In this document: piece after piece, positions 63,631 to 64,000 of the stretch | Layout of the letters: each line of letters begins with the position of its first letter | How positions within the stretch are numbered: position 1 is the stretch's first letter | Source of the DNA: Streptomyces sp. MA5143a | Lineage (GTDB): Bacteria > Actinomycetota > Actinomycetes > Streptomycetales > Streptomycetaceae | DNA: 64,000 nt | Direction of reading: 5' to 3' | NCBI RefSeq assembly: GCF_900290235.1 | Contig: NZ_OLMK01000015.1 | Location: 81,835-145,834 of the forward strand | Made by a program: the position numbers and the translations under genes | The notes under the pieces: generated by a model | Databases searched by the model: none | What the model was told of the DNA's origin: nothing | What the model saw: the letters and a program-made list of their open reading frames with translations, nothing else

Positions 63631-64000
63631 ATGGCGAGGGCGCCGAGACGGGGGCCGTACATCTGCGGCATCGACGCCGCGTTCGATGTGGTCAGCGGCA
63701 AGTGGAAGGGATTCATCCTGTGGAAGCTGGAGGTCCACGGGGTGCTCCGCTTCGCCCAGCTCCGTCGCGGGATGCCGGGCGTGAGCGAGAAGATGCTGAC
63801 GCAGCACCTGCGCGAGCTGGAGGAGGACGGCCTCGTGCACCGGGAGGTCTACGCCGAGGTGCCGCCGCGGGTGGAGTACTCCCTGACCGAGGACGGGCGG
63901 ACGCTCAACCGGGCGCTGGAGCCACTCGGCGCCTGGGGCGTCGAGCGGATGCGCCGCGACGGCACCGAAGCGGTCGACGTAGCCGGGACCGCGCACGGTT
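63631..64000 (+). CDS. HxlR-family transcriptional regulator (3' truncated by window)
   Basis: At least 123 residues, from ATG 63631 (AAGGGGG 6 nt upstream; GTG 63628 is too close). Winged-helix HxlR domain: Cys12 in YICGIDAAFDVVSGKWKGFILWKL, then RFAQLRRGMPGVSEKMLTQHLRELEEDGLVHRE, VPPRVEYSLTEDGRTL and LGAWG. The frame has no stop before base 64000, so the gene continues beyond the window. It probably controls the divergent imine-reductase-like gene. Confidence 0.93.
   Translation, partial: MARAPRRGPYICGIDAAFDVVSGKWKGFILWKLEVHGVLRFAQLRRGMPGVSEKMLTQHLRELEEDGLVHREVYAEVPPRVEYSLTEDGRTLNRALEPLGAWGVERMRRDGTEAVDVAGTAHG

Overview
The window is chromosomal DNA of a Streptomyces. The evidence is very high G+C with G/C-rich third codon positions, many GTG starts and one TTG start, a Streptomyces-type division and cell-wall (dcw) cluster running from upstream of ftsZ back to rsmH, a Trp-rich trp leader peptide, PASTA kinase, SAV_6107- and DUF5304-type proteins, and MacRS, pfkA and glk homologues in the order I remember from S. 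coelicolor around SCO2082-SCO2132 (from memory, not searched). It is core-chromosome sequence: I see no transposase, integrase, phage gene, CRISPR array, rRNA or tRNA.

Layout. (1) 1-12954, minus strand: the ftsZ upstream region, then ftsQ, murG, ftsW, murD, mraY, murF, murE, ftsI, ftsL-like and rsmH, read from right to left. This set carries lipid II synthesis and septal peptidoglycan assembly. (2) 13374-19020, plus strand: beta-carbonic anhydrase, then a tightly overlapped MoxR ATPase / DUF58 / transglutaminase membrane-protein operon closed by a strong terminator. (3) 19253-27272: DUF3040 protein, methyltransferase, SAV_6107-type protein, then a plus-strand operon of degenerate ABC ATPase, YhgE/Pip membrane protein and TetR regulator with a palindromic operator in front, then a CrtI-like FAD oxidoreductase. 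(4) 27330-34610: tyrosine/glutamine-rich membrane protein, metF, thiE, Rv2175c-like DNA-binding protein, ferredoxin-reductase-like enzyme, a small conserved protein, and a TPP riboswitch driving thiO-thiS-thiG. (5) 34718-44089: PASTA Ser/Thr kinase, endonuclease IV, molybdopterin oxidoreductase, bfr and bfd each with an iron box, class II DAHP synthase divergent from a trp attenuator and a fused anthranilate synthase, and pfkA. (6) 44276-52757: MacR/MacS-like two-component pair, PlsC acyltransferase, alpha/beta hydrolase, membrane protein, ECF sigma factor with a partner membrane protein, EEP-family phosphohydrolase, glucokinase. (7) 52863-64000: DUF5304 protein, ArsA-like ATPase, SRPBCC protein, metallophosphoesterase, acyl-CoA ligase, Tat-exported cholesterol oxidase, PimB-like GT4, GT87 polyprenol-type transferase, and an imine-reductase-like enzyme divergent from an HxlR regulator cut by the right end.

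Much of 30-62.6 kb appears to correspond to the mycobacterial Rv2172c-Rv2188c neighbourhood (metF-like, Rv2175c, pknL, aroG, Rv2181, Rv2182c, Rv2184c, Rv2185c, fadD15, pimB), suggesting an ancient actinobacterial envelope and aromatic-metabolism block beside dcw. Points that stand out are the degenerate ATPase/YhgE/TetR unit with its operator, a four-copy 24-bp in-frame tandem repeat in the response regulator, two iron boxes around bfr/bfd, a C-run tract that could form a G-quadruplex, and many starts with a -10-like hexamer 6-8 nt upstream (candidate leaderless mRNAs). No clearly new multi-gene system is visible; the most plausible candidates are listed as findings.
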